A DNA stretch of 9,830 nt from Microbacterium sp. (GCA_003248845.1 QFPD01000158.1:1-9830), one strand, 5' to 3'; counted from the stretch's first letter, positions 1 to 7,235 are shown. Notes: generated by a model from the letters alone, not told the origin. Translations and numbers: made by a program.

Positions 1-258
1 GGGCAGATGTGGGTGCGGTTCATCAAGTCCTTCGCGTTCAACAACGCGGAAGCCATCGTGCGCATCCCGGTCCTGGCCCTCCTCGTCCAGAGCGCGCACA
101 TCCCGAGTGTGCTCGCCGCGGCGATCACCCTCGCCGCCGCCTTCGTCGTGCGCTTCGTCTACCACGCCCTGTTCGTCTACGCGCCCAGGAAGCGGGCTCC
201 GCAGATGGTGGCGAAGTCGGCCGTCCCCCAGGCCAGCGGTCGTACCCTGGAATCATGA
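1..258 (+). CDS. C-terminal end of a membrane protein, probably GtrA-like tail of a glycosyltransferase (5'-partial)
   Basis: The frame is open from the left edge of the window to a TGA at 256-258, so only the last 85 residues are visible. They contain a basic and aromatic stretch (WVRFIKSFAFNN), two hydrophobic segments (around IVRIPVLALLV and VLAAAITLAAAFVVRFVYHALFVY), then a positively charged tail (APRKRAP) and a polar end. This pattern resembles the C-terminal membrane part of GtrA-like proteins or of family-2 glycosyltransferases carrying a GtrA domain, which take part in lipid-linked sugar transfer at the cytoplasmic membrane. The family assignment rests on general resemblance only; no catalytic domain lies inside the window. 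The positive-inside rule would place the tail in the cytoplasm. The stop overlaps the ATG of the next gene (ATGA). Confidence 0.55.
   Translation, partial: GQMWVRFIKSFAFNNAEAIVRIPVLALLVQSAHIPSVLAAAITLAAAFVVRFVYHALFVYAPRKRAPQMVAKSAVPQASGRTLES
243..248 (+). promoter_or_regulatory. Putative -10 box (TACCCT) for leaderless glutaredoxin transcript
   Basis: TACCCT fits the actinobacterial TANNNT -10 consensus and is followed by only 6 nt (GGAATC) before the ATG at 255. Transcription would start at or next to the A of the start codon, giving a leaderless mRNA. No Shine-Dalgarno is present, which agrees. No clear TTGACA-like -35 box was found. Inferred from spacing only. Confidence 0.45.
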
Positions 259-521
259 CCTCCGACTCCCCCGCCTCGACGATCACGATGTTCGGCGCCG
301 AATGGTGCCGCGACTGCCGCCGCACCAAGGCGCAGCTCGACGACCTCGGTGTCGAGTACACCTACGTCGACCTCGACGCCGACCCCTCCGCCGCCGAGGT
401 GGCGCGCGAGATCTCGGGCCGCACGAACATCCCCGTCGTCGTCTACCCCGACGCGACGCACCACGTCGAGCCTTCGAACGACGACGTCGCGGCGAAGCTG
501 CGCGAGCTCGCGCTGATCTGA
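255..521 (+). CDS. Glutaredoxin-like (mycoredoxin-type) thiol-disulfide oxidoreductase
   Basis: An 88-residue single-domain protein of glutaredoxin/thioredoxin fold. The active-site motif is W17-C18-R19-D20-C21 (CxxC) after the first beta strand (TITMFGAEW). The cis-proline is P60 in TNIPVVVYPDA. The C-terminal helix (DDVAAKLRELALI) completes the fold. Proteins of this kind reduce mixed disulfides in the cytoplasm; in actinobacteria the usual thiol is mycothiol, so a mycoredoxin-like role is likely but inferred. The CRDC dipeptide differs from the CPYC or CGYC of classical members. The ATG is chosen because it begins the recognisable fold, overlaps the upstream stop (ATGA) and sits 6 nt behind a TANNNT box. 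Longer in-frame extensions upstream would lie inside the previous gene in another frame. Confidence 0.88.
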   Translation: MTSDSPASTITMFGAEWCRDCRRTKAQLDDLGVEYTYVDLDADPSAAEVAREISGRTNIPVVVYPDATHHVEPSNDDVAAKLRELALI

Positions 522-545
522 TCCGCCGTGCTGCCGCCCGCCCGT

Positions 546-551
546 TAGGGT
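546..551 (+). promoter_or_regulatory. Putative -10 box (TAGGGT) before the MFS transporter
   Basis: TAGGGT matches TANNNT and is separated from the ATG at 559 by 7 nt (GAGCGGC), the spacing expected for a leaderless transcript. The same bases also give an SD-like AGGGTGAG about 5 nt before ATG 559, so a conventional ribosome site cannot be excluded. Either reading favours ATG 559 over the GTG at 550. Confidence 0.4.
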
Positions 552-558
552 GAGCGGC

Positions 559-2046
559 ATGGGCAATGACGCACCCCGGCAGGCCGGCGCTCGGCTGCGC
601 CGCCGCACGATCGCGACCTACGCCGCCGGCTCGATCGGCACGGGCGGCTTCGCGACGCTCCCGGGGCTCGTCCTGACGTACTACCTGACCGACAGTCTCG
701 GCGTCGCCGCGCTTCTTGCCGGTGTCATCGTGACCGCCGCGAAAGTGTGGGACGTCGTCATCGATCCCGTCGTCGGCGCGCTCACCGACGACGACCTGCG
801 CCGACACGGATCGCGCCGCCGCCTCATGGTGATCGGCGGCGTCAGCCTGCCGGTGCTGTTCGCCCTCACCTTCGCCGTGCCGCCGGGGCTCGCACCCGCG
901 AGCGGCGCAGCCTGGGTGCTCGTGGCGTTCCTGCTCACCGCCACCGCATTCAGCCTCTTCCAGGTGCCCTACATCGCCCTGCCCGCCGAGCTCACCGACC
1001 GCTACGACGAGCGCACGCGGCTGCTCACCTGGCGCGTCGTCGTGCTGACCTTCGCGATCCTGCTGTTCGGCGCGGGCGGACCGCTGCTGCGCAAAGCCAC
1101 GGGCGACCCGACGACCGGCTACCTCCTCATGGGTGTCGTCGCGGGCGTCACGATCGGTGTCGGCATGCTCGTCTCCGCGTCGGTCGCGCGACACGGGCTC
1201 CGGACGCGATCGGCGATGGCCGCCGTCGGCACGAGCACCGCGGAGGAGGCGGAGCTCGTCGCCGATGCCACGGGCGCCGCGCCCGCCCATCGCGTCGGCG
1301 CGGACGCCTCGACACCCGGTGGCGGCATCCGCGACAACTTCCGCGCCGCGTTCGACACGCTCCGTCGCAGCCAGCCCTTCCGTGCACTGCTGCTGACGTT
1401 CGTCCTGCAGGCCCTCGCGACGGGACTCATGCTCGCGGGGGCGCAGTACCTCGCAACGTGGGTGCTCCGTTCAGAGGATGCCGTGACGCTCCTCTTCGTC
1501 GCCCTGATCGCCCCCGCCCTCGTCGCCGCTCCCGCGTGGGGCGCGCTCGCACGCCGGGCGGGAAAGGAGCGTTCGTGCGCTCTCGCCGGCATCCTGTTCA
1601 CCATTGCGGCGCTCTCGACGGTCGCCGCTCTGTGGGCGCCCGGCGGCTGGATCTACGCGTCGGTCGCGGTGGCGGGCATCGCCTACGCGGGCATGCAGTC
1701 GCTGCCGATGGCCATGCTGCCCGACGTCATCAGCCACGACGCGCGCCAGTACGGGGTTGGGCGCGCGGGCGCGTTCGGCGGCATCTGGACCGCCGGCGAG
1801 ACGACGGGGTTCGCGCTCGGCGCGACCGCGCTGGCGATCGTCCTCGCGGCGACGGGCTACGTCGAGCGCGTCGCGGGGGCGAGCGTCACGCAGCCGGATG
1901 CCGCCATCGCCGGCATCGTGCTGAGCTTCAGCGTGCTGCCGGCGGCGCTCGTCGTCGCGAGCCTCGTGCCGCTCGCGCGGTACCGCCTGCGCCGCGATGA
2001 CATCGAGGAGCAAACTCACTGGGATCGAGTGCCACTTCAGCCGTAG
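559..2046 (+). CDS. MFS transporter of the GPH (glycoside-pentoside-hexuronide:cation symporter) family
   Basis: A 495-residue polytopic membrane protein with about 12 hydrophobic segments split by a polar central loop (roughly residues 215-260), as expected for MFS_2/MelB-like symporters. The N-terminal region has the GPH pattern: a Tyr/Thr-rich first helix end (YYLTDSLGV), then KVWDVVIDPVVGALTDD and a basic cytoplasmic loop (RRHGSRRRLM). Later family-like elements are QVPYIALPAELTDRYDERTRL, AMLPDVISHDARQ and RAGAFGGIWTAGETTGFALG. Members import sugars or other small solutes with H+ or Na+; the substrate cannot be told here. The ATG at 559 is preferred to the GTG at 550, which lies inside the -10/SD-like sequence. 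The gene follows the glutaredoxin after 37 bp and ends just before a strong hairpin. It could belong functionally with the ALDH-GMC pair downstream, but that is only inferred from position. Confidence 0.9.
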   Translation: MGNDAPRQAGARLRRRTIATYAAGSIGTGGFATLPGLVLTYYLTDSLGVAALLAGVIVTAAKVWDVVIDPVVGALTDDDLRRHGSRRRLMVIGGVSLPVLFALTFAVPPGLAPASGAAWVLVAFLLTATAFSLFQVPYIALPAELTDRYDERTRLLTWRVVVLTFAILLFGAGGPLLRKATGDPTTGYLLMGVVAGVTIGVGMLVSASVARHGLRTRSAMAAVGTSTAEEAELVADATGAAPAHRVGADASTPGGGIRDNFRAAFDTLRRSQPFRALLLTFVLQALATGLMLAGAQYLATWVLRSEDAVTLLFVALIAPALVAAPAWGALARRAGKERSCALAGILFTIAALSTVAALWAPGGWIYASVAVAGIAYAGMQSLPMAMLPDVISHDARQYGVGRAGAFGGIWTAGETTGFALGATALAIVLAATGYVERVAGASVTQPDAAIAGIVLSFSVLPAALVVASLVPLARYRLRRDDIEEQTHWDRVPLQP

Positions 2047-2049
2047 GCT
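2044..2049 (+). promoter_or_regulatory. Possible -10 box (TAGGCT) for the ALDH-GMC operon
   Basis: TAGGCT overlaps the MFS stop codon (TAG, 2044-2046). If used, transcription would begin near 2056 and give a leader of about 90 nt that contains both stem-loops before the ALDH SD. No -35 of good quality is visible. A read-through transcript from the transporter is the alternative. Confidence 0.3.
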
Positions 2050-2052
2050 TGC

Positions 2053-2096
2053 AGCGGGTGTCGGGCGGTCTCCCGAAAGTCCGCCCGGCACCCGCC
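2053..2096 (+). other. Strong stem-loop between transporter and ALDH (terminator or leader element)
   Basis: The arms 2053-2068 and 2081-2096 pair over 16 bp, with one G-U pair as the only imperfection, around a 12-nt loop (2069-2080). It starts 6 nt after the MFS stop codon. No U-tract follows, so a classical intrinsic terminator is not shown. It may be a GC-rich actinobacterial terminator of the transporter or the first helix of the ALDH 5' leader. Confidence 0.6.
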
Positions 2097-2106
2097 TCGG
2101 CATCCG

Positions 2107-2124
2107 CCGGGGACCCGGCCCCGG
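2107..2124 (+). other. Second hairpin in the ALDH leader
   Basis: CCGGGG (2107-2112) pairs with CCCCGG (2119-2124) around a 6-nt loop. It lies 11 nt before the SD of the ALDH and just after the larger hairpin. The pair could form an attenuator or translational control element; no known riboswitch class was recognised. Confidence 0.45.
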
Positions 2125-2135
2125 GCACCCATTCG

Positions 2136-2141
2136 AAGGAG
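2136..2141 (+). promoter_or_regulatory. Shine-Dalgarno site (AAGGAG) that fixes the ALDH start
   Basis: AAGGAG lies 6 nt before the GTG at 2148, an ideal distance. It is the clearest SD in the window and rules out the longer in-frame start near 2049, which would run through the hairpins. Confidence 0.8.
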
Positions 2142-2147
2142 AAGGCT

Positions 2148-3824
2148 GTGACCACGACGACGGAGCACGCCCCGCTCGACGAGGCGATCACGCAGCTGCA
2201 GACCGGGGCACGCGCCTGGAGCCTGCTCACGCTGTCGCAGCGCCGCGCTCTGCTCCTGCGCGTGCGGGCCACGACCGCCGCCGTCGCCGAGGAGTGGGCA
2301 GACGCGGCATCCACCTCGAAGGGACTCGCGCCGGGGCACCCGCTCCGCGGCGAGGAGTGGCTGTCGGGGCCGTACGCGGCGCTCGTCGCGATCGACGCCT
2401 ACGCCGACACCCTCGCGGCTCTCGCGGCCGGCCGTTCGCCGATCGCTGGAGCGAAGATGGACACGGCGCCCGGCGGGCGCACGGTCGTGCACACGTCGCC
2501 CCTGACCGCGACCGACCGGCTGCTGCTGTCGGGCTACGAGACCGAGGTGTGGCTCGAACCCGGAGTGACCCCCGCCGAGGCGCGCAGCGCCGCGGGCCTC
2601 GCCCAGCGGCATCCCACCGACTCGGGTGGCGTCGGGCTCGTCCTCGGCGCGGGCAACATCACCTCGATCCCCTACCTCGACGTGCTGTATGAGCTGATGG
2701 CGTTCAATCGCGTCGCGATCCTCAAGGTGAATCCCACCCAGGACGCGCTCGTGCCCGTCTTCGAGCGCGCCCTCGCGCCGCTCATCGAACTCGGGTTCCT
2801 GCGGATCGTCACGGGCGGCGGCGACGTGGGCGCCTACCTCACGCGGCATCCCGACATCGCGCACGTGCACATCACGGGTTCCGAGGCGACGTTCCGCGCG
2901 ATCGTGCCGGGCCTGTCCGTGCCGATCACGGCGGAGCTCGGCGGTGTGTCGCCCATCATCATCGTTCCCGGCGAATGGTCCCGCGCCGACCTGCGCTACC
3001 AGGCCGAACACGTCGTGACGATGCGCCTGCACAACAGCGGCCACAACTGCATCGCAGGGCAGGTCGTGATCCTCAGCCGCGACTGGCCGCAGCGCGCCGA
3101 GTTCCTCGACGAGCTGCGTGCGGCGTACGACCGCGCGCCCGCCCGGCCGGTCTGGTACCCGAACAGCGCGGCGAAGCTGGATGCCGCACGCACGGCCTAC
3201 CCGGCGGCCGACAGCTGCGGCGACGGCACCCGCCTGCTGATCGAGGCATCCGCGGACGGTGCGGGGGCCGAGTCGGTCGAGACGACCGAGTACTTCACGC
3301 CGGTGCTCGGCGTGGTCTCGCTGCCGGGCTCGGGACAGGAGTTCCTCGACGGCGCCGTCGCCCACGCGAATGACCGCCTCACCGGCACCCTCGGCGCGAA
3401 CGTCCTGATCGACCCCGTGACGCAGTCGGCGCTCGGCGCCGGCTTCGAACGGGCGATCGCCGACCTCCACTACGGCACCGTCGCGATCAATGCGTGGACG
3501 GCCTTCGGCTTCCTCACCCCGACCGCGACGTGGGGCGCGTACCCGGGCGGTACCCTCGACGACGCCCCGAGCGGCATCGGGATCGTGCACAACGCGTTCC
3601 TCCTCGACCGCGTCGAGCGCACGGTGGTGCGCGGCCCGTTCCGCCCGTTCCCCCGGTCAGCGACGTCGGCGGTGCGCGGCTACGGCCTGTCGGTGCTGCC
3701 GAAGCCGCCGTGGTTCGTGACGTCGCGCACGGGAGCGGCCGTCTGCGAGGGCTTCACCCGGTTCCGCATCGACGGCAACTGGGCCGCCATGTCGGTCGTG
3801 CTCGTGAAGGCCTTCGGCGCATGA
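2148..3824 (+). CDS. Aldehyde dehydrogenase family protein
   Basis: A 558-residue cytoplasmic protein of the ALDH superfamily, which oxidises aldehydes to acids (or acyl-CoA) with NAD(P)+. Visible motifs are [17 protein letters not shown] and [10 protein letters not shown] in the cofactor domain, the glycine motif TGSEAT (G244-S245), the general base Glu263 in AELGGVSP, and the nucleophile Cys301 in [11 protein letters not shown]. The C-terminal part has [16 protein letters not shown] and LPKPPWFV. The length exceeds the usual 480-500, due to extended N- and C-terminal parts as in a long actinobacterial ALDH subgroup. The Ser245-Glu263 distance of 18 residues is shorter than the 22 of human ALDH2, and the homologues I recall have an insertion here, so a small in-frame deletion near 2900-2920 is possible. 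The GTG start is set by the SD at 2136. The stop overlaps the ATG of the GMC gene (ATGA), implying translational coupling and a joint alcohol-aldehyde-acid pathway. Exact substrate unknown. Confidence 0.88.
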   Translation: MTTTTEHAPLDEAITQLQTGARAWSLLTLSQRRALLLRVRATTAAVAEEWADAASTSKGLAPGHPLRGEEWLSGPYAALVAIDAYADTLAALAAGRSPIAGAKMDTAPGGRTVVHTSPLTATDRLLLSGYETEVWLEPGVTPAEARSAAGLAQRHPTDSGGVGLVLGAGNITSIPYLDVLYELMAFNRVAILKVNPTQDALVPVFERALAPLIELGFLRIVTGGGDVGAYLTRHPDIAHVHITGSEATFRAIVPGLSVPITAELGGVSPIIIVPGEWSRADLRYQAEHVVTMRLHNSGHNCIAGQVVILSRDWPQRAEFLDELRAAYDRAPARPVWYPNSAAKLDAARTAYPAADSCGDGTRLLIEASADGAGAESVETTEYFTPVLGVVSLPGSGQEFLDGAVAHANDRLTGTLGANVLIDPVTQSALGAGFERAIADLHYGTVAINAWTAFGFLTPTATWGAYPGGTLDDAPSGIGIVHNAFLLDRVERTVVRGPFRPFPRSATSAVRGYGLSVLPKPPWFVTSRTGAAVCEGFTRFRIDGNWAAMSVVLVKAFGA

Positions 3825-5474
3825 CGCGCGATCGGCAGGGGCGGCGGGGGCGAGGCGGGCGGCTCGCCGATCTCGAGGCGGACTACATCATCGTCGGGGC
3901 GGGCTCGGCGGGAGCAGCCCTCGCCGCGCGCCTGAGCGAAGACCCCGACGTCTCGGTGCTGCTGCTCGAGGCGGGACCGGCAGACCGTGGACACCGTGCC
4001 CCAGTCCGCTCTCGACGGTCGCACGATCTACTGGCCGCGGGGCAAGACGCTCGGTGGCTCGTCGTCGCTCAACGCGATGATGTGGGTGCGTGGATTCGCC
4101 GCCGACTACGACGCGTGGGCCGAAGTCGCGGGCGAGGGCTGGGCCTGGAAGGCGCTCGCGCCGTACTTCCTGCGGGTGGAGGACACCGAGGATGCCGCGG
4201 ACCCCTCGCTCGGGCGCGGCGGTCCGCAGGCGGTGTCGCGCCAGCGCGATCCCCGGCCGCACACGGCGGCATTCCTCGAGGCGGCGCGCGAGCTCGGCCA
4301 CCCCGTGACCGAGGCGAACCTGCCGACCGGGCAGGGCTTCTCGCAGACGATGGTCTCGCAGCACCGCGGAGGGCGGGCGTCGACCGCCGACGCGTACCTG
4401 CGGCCCGCGCTGCGGCGACGGCGCGGGAACCTCCGCGTCGCGACCGACGCCCTCGTGCGACGTGTGACTTTCGCCGCCGCTCCCCCTGCCGAGGGTGCAC
4501 TCGTTCCCGCGGAGGGTGCACCCGCTCCCGCCGAGGGTGCACTCCCGCGCGCGACGGGCGTCTACGTCGACATCGCCGGAATCACCCGCCACGCTCGCGC
4601 ACGACGCGAGGTCATCCTCGCCGGCGGCGCGATCAACACCCCGCAGCTGCTCATGCTGAGCGGCATCGGACCGGCCGACCACCTGGCATCCCACGGCATC
4701 GACCTGGTCGTCGACGCCCCCGAGGTGGGCGAGAACCTTCAGGATCACCTGGTCGCGGGGCTCGCGCCCGCGGCATCCGACGGCACTCTCTACGGCGCCG
4801 AGAAGCCCGCGGAACTCGTCCGCTACCTCACCCAGCGACGCGGCATGCTGACCTCGAACGTCGCCGAGGCATACGGATTCGTGCGCACCCCGGTCGCCGA
4901 TGAGACCGGCGCCCCCGACGGGCTGCCTGACATCGAGATCATCTTCGCGGCCGCACCCTACGTCGGCGAAGGACTTGTGCCGCTGCCCGCCGAGGGGCTG
5001 ACCGTCGGGGCGATCCTGCTGCAGCCGCGCAGCCGCGGCACGATCCGGCTGGCGTCGGCCGATCCGGCGGATGCCGCGGTCATCGACCCTGCCTATCTCA
5101 CCGACTCCGAGGGAGTCGATGCCGCGACGATGCTCGCGGGGCTCGCCGAGTGTGAGCGACTCATCGCGACCTCCGCGCTCGGAGCCGTGACGACCGGCGG
5201 ATGGGTGCAGCCCGAGGGCGGCGAGACGATGACGCCCGCCGAGCGGGCCGAGGCATCCCTGCGCCGCTACTCGCACACGCTCTACCACCCCGCCGGAACG
5301 GCCCGGATGGGTCTTGACGCTGCGTCGGTCGTCGATCCCGAGCTGCGGGTGCGCGGCGTCGCGGGCCTGCGCGTCGCGGATGCCTCGGTCATGCCGACCG
5401 TCATCCGCGGGCACACCAACGCCCCCGCGATCGTGGTCGGCGAGCGCGCGGCCGACCTTATCCGCGGGGCCTGA
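3821..5474 (+). pseudogene. GMC-family FAD-dependent alcohol/choline-type dehydrogenase, broken by an internal deletion and frameshift
   Basis: The N-terminal part starts at ATG 3821 (ATGA overlap with the ALDH stop) and holds the FAD Rossmann motif, with GAGSAG at 3896-3913 and LLLEAGPAD behind it. At about 3975-3992 the homology jumps to another frame, continuing with [10 protein letters not shown], then [17 protein letters not shown] (GMC signature 1, near 4035-4085), [15 protein letters not shown] (signature 2, near 4627-4671), and the catalytic His in YHPAGTARM (codon 5286-5288) with the second active-site His in RGHTNAP (codon 5412-5414). Between GPAD and DTVPQ the family normally has about 22-24 more residues, so roughly 65-74 bp (3k+2) are missing. 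Reading on in the first frame gives unrelated sequence to a stop at 4901-4903; restart at GTG 3987 would give 495 residues without the FAD-binding beta-alpha-beta unit. Apart from an extra 7-residue repeat block the remainder is intact, so the lesion is recent or an assembly error. Intact members oxidise alcohols to aldehydes, fitting the ALDH upstream. Confidence 0.82.
4485..4547 (+). repeat. 21-nt tandem repeat, three units, inside the GMC gene
   Basis: Three units start at 4485, 4506 and 4527, each holding GAGGGTGCAC (4491, 4512 and 4533) followed by a C-rich half. They encode [14 protein letters not shown] and PAEGALP in frame with the C-terminal GMC reading. The block sits at a turn between two beta strands (VRRVTFAA ... 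ATGVYV), where GMC proteins normally have only a few residues. Confidence 0.85.
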
Positions 5475-5487
5475 GCCGGCCGGCCTC

Positions 5488-5508
5488 GTCCGCAGGGTCT
5501 GAGCGGAC
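5488..5508 (+). terminator. Weak terminator-like hairpin after the GMC gene
   Basis: GTCCGC (5488-5493) pairs with GCGGAC (5503-5508) around a 9-nt loop, beginning 13 nt after the GMC stop. There is no T-tract, so termination here is only possible, not shown. It lies beside the much stronger inverted repeat at 5517-5610. Confidence 0.25.
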
Positions 5509-5516
5509 CCCGCGCG

Positions 5517-5610
5517 CGAAAACTCCTCCGATCGGGAGCGTCTGAGCCCTCGGTTGCCCGAGAATCCGGGGCACGCCGAGCGGCGACGGCGCGAATCGGA
5601 GGAGTTTTCG
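5517..5610. terminator. Perfect 16-bp inverted repeat between convergent genes; bidirectional terminator or palindromic element
   Basis: Arm 5517-5532 (CGAAAACTCCTCCGAT) is the exact reverse complement of arm 5595-5610, with 62 nt between. Further inside, CGTC (5539-5542) pairs with GACG (5585-5588) after a symmetric internal loop, and CTCGG-TTGC-CCGAG (5549-5562) forms an inner hairpin. Each arm has an A4 or T4 tract on its outer side, so transcripts from either gene end in GGAGGAGTTTT, fitting a bidirectional terminator between the GMC gene and the helicase. The long spacer is unusual for an intrinsic terminator; a MITE-like or dispersed palindromic element is the alternative. No flanking target-site duplication is evident. 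Confidence 0.6.
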
Positions 5611-5625
5611 TGAACCAACCGCCGA

Positions 5626-5657
5626 GGGTCAGCGACCGGACCGGGTCAGCGACCGGA
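5626..5657. repeat. 15-nt direct repeat spanning the helicase stop codon
   Basis: GGGTCAGCGACCGGA occurs at 5626-5640 and again at 5643-5657 (period 17). The second copy contains the helicase stop (TGA on the minus strand, 5646-5648), so the end of the gene appears duplicated into the 3' untranslated region. Confidence 0.75.
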
Positions 5658-7235
5658 GCGGCGCTGGCCCCCGTTCTGACGCACGACCGAGCCGACCATG
5701 AGCTTGCCGCCGGCCGCACCGCCCGCGTGCGACGCACGACGGCCCGACGTGCGCGGGTTACCCGAGCCCTGAGCCGCGCCGTGATCGCGCGCCGGGCGCT
5801 GCGCGCGCGGCGCGTCGGTGTGCGCGGCCTGCGCCGGCCGACCCGGCCGCTCTGCCGCGGGGCGACCCGAGCGGTCCTTGCGGGGCTGGCCACCGGCCGC
5901 AGCCTGACCGCGACCGCGACCGCCCTGACCCGAACGACCCTGGCCCGAACCACCCTGGCCCGCACCGCCCTCGCGCGCGGCACGCTTGCGCTGCGCGTTA
6001 GCGCCCTGGCTGCGGCCACCACCACGCGGCTGCTCGACCTTGGGCTCGGGCTTGACGTAGGGGGCGACCTCGCCGACGAGCTGGGTCACCTCGGGCGAGG
6101 TGGCGCTGACCTTCACGGGCGTGGCCGTGATGGCGGCCTTGCGCAGCAGGTCCTTGACGTCCTTCTCCTGGCCGGGCATGACGACCGTGACGACCGAGCC
6201 CTCGGCGCCCGCGCGGGCGGTACGTCCCGAGCGGTGCAGGTACGCCTTGTGCTCCATGGGCGGGTCGACGTGGATGACGAGTTCGACGTCGTCCACGTGC
6301 ACGCCGCGCGCGGCGACATCGGTCGCGACGAGCACCTTCGCCGCACCCGAGGCGAAGGCCGCGAGGTTGCGGTCGCGGGCCGGCTGCGACAGGTTGCCGT
6401 GCAGGTCGACCGAGGGGATGCCCTGCGCCGTCAGCTGCTGGGCGAGCTTCTTCGCGTGGTGCTTCGTGCGCATGAAGAGGATGCGGCGCGAGGTGCCCGA
6501 CGCGAGCGTGCGTACGAGCTCCTTCTTCTCGTCGGCGCCGGCGACGTGGAAGACGTGGTGCGTCATCGCGGCGACAGGCGAGTGCGCTTCGTCGACCGAG
6601 TGCAGCACCTCGTTCTCGAGGAAGCGGTTCACGAGCTTGTCCACGCCGTTGTCGAGCGTCGCGGAGAAGAGCATCCGCTGGCCGCTGGCCGGCGTCGCCG
6701 CGAGAATGCGGGTCACCGACGGCAGGAAGCCGAGGTCGGCCATGTGGTCGGCTTCGTCGATGACGGTGATCTCCACGGCATCCAGCTTCACGAAGCCCTG
6801 CTTCATGAGGTCCTCGAGGCGGCCGGGGCAGGCGACGACGATGTCGACGCCGTCCTTGAGGGCCGCGACCTGACGGTTCTGGTTGACGCCGCCGAAGATC
6901 GTCGTCGTCTTCATGCCGTAGGCGGCTGCCAGGGGTTCGAGCGTCGCGTTGATCTGCGTCGCGAGTTCACGCGTGGGCGCGAGGACGAGCCCGAGGATGC
7001 GTCCGGCGCGGCGCGAGCCGCCGGCGAGCGCACCGCCCAGGCGCGCGGCGAGGGGGATCGAGAAGGCAAGGGTCTTGCCCGAGCCCGTCTTGCCGCGGCC
7101 GAGCACGTCACGGCCGGCGAGGGTGTCGGGCAGGGTGTCGACCTGGATCGGGAAGGCCTCGGTCTTGCCGTCCTTCGCGAGGACCTCGACGAGGGGGGCG
7201 GGCACGCCGAGCGTGCGGAAAGTGATGTCAGACAT
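5646..7235 (-). CDS. DEAD-box ATP-dependent RNA helicase with Gly/Arg-rich C-terminal tail
   Basis: A 529-residue cytoplasmic RNA helicase. Motifs in order: Q motif (F6, then FPIQ 28-31), motif I GKTGSGKT (48-55), Ia PTRELA (87-92), Ib CPGR (136-139, usually TPGR), II DEAD (160-163), III SAT (191-193), IV ILFMRTKH (252-259), V ATDVAARG (304-311), VI HRSGRTARAG (334-343). Residues from about 404 to the end are low-complexity, rich in Gly, Arg, Gln and Ala, with a GGxGQ repeat, and probably bind RNA. The family unwinds short RNA duplexes in ribosome assembly, mRNA turnover and cold adaptation. The start MSDITF is chosen because the fold begins directly there. An in-frame ATG at 7322 would add 29 residues (MPADIPHTATL...) that look like leader sequence. 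No clear SD precedes 7235. The gene is convergent with the GMC gene and lies downstream of pip with its own likely promoter. Confidence 0.93.
   Translation of the reverse strand: MSDITFRTLGVPAPLVEVLAKDGKTEAFPIQVDTLPDTLAGRDVLGRGKTGSGKTLAFSIPLAARLGGALAGGSRRAGRILGLVLAPTRELATQINATLEPLAAAYGMKTTTIFGGVNQNRQVAALKDGVDIVVACPGRLEDLMKQGFVKLDAVEITVIDEADHMADLGFLPSVTRILAATPASGQRMLFSATLDNGVDKLVNRFLENEVLHSVDEAHSPVAAMTHHVFHVAGADEKKELVRTLASGTSRRILFMRTKHHAKKLAQQLTAQGIPSVDLHGNLSQPARDRNLAAFASGAAKVLVATDVAARGVHVDDVELVIHVDPPMEHKAYLHRSGRTARAGAEGSVVTVVMPGQEKDVKDLLRKAAITATPVKVSATSPEVTQLVGEVAPYVKPEPKVEQPRGGGRSQGANAQRKRAAREGGAGQGGSGQGRSGQGGRGRGQAAAGGQPRKDRSGRPAAERPGRPAQAAHTDAPRAQRPARDHGAAQGSGNPRTSGRRASHAGGAAGGKLMVGSVVRQNGGQRRSGR
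5911..5970 (-). repeat. 15-nt degenerate tandem repeat encoding the GGxGQ tail of the helicase
   Basis: Four 15-bp units (5911-5925, 5926-5940, 5941-5955, 5956-5970) share the plus-strand pattern TGRCCCGMACSRCCC, with the first more diverged. On the minus strand they encode GGAGQ-GGSGQ-GRSGQ-GGRGR. Expansion or contraction of such units is a common cause of variable helicase tails. Confidence 0.65.

Noticed and set aside
550..558. GTG at 550 as start of the transporter
   Set aside because: It lies within TAGGGTGAG, which serves better as a -10 box or SD for ATG 559.
2037..3590. Minus-strand open frame of 517 codons across the ALDH
   Set aside because: Antisense shadow without any motif; the ALDH has catalytic Glu and Cys, SD and start.
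3975..3998. Programmed ribosomal frameshift in the GMC gene
   Set aside because: No slippery run or pseudoknot is seen, and conserved residues are missing as well as the frame changing.
3888..5618. Minus-strand open frame of 576 codons across the GMC gene
   Set aside because: No recognisable domain; Arg/Gly-rich shadow of the GMC coding strand, whose signatures are clear.
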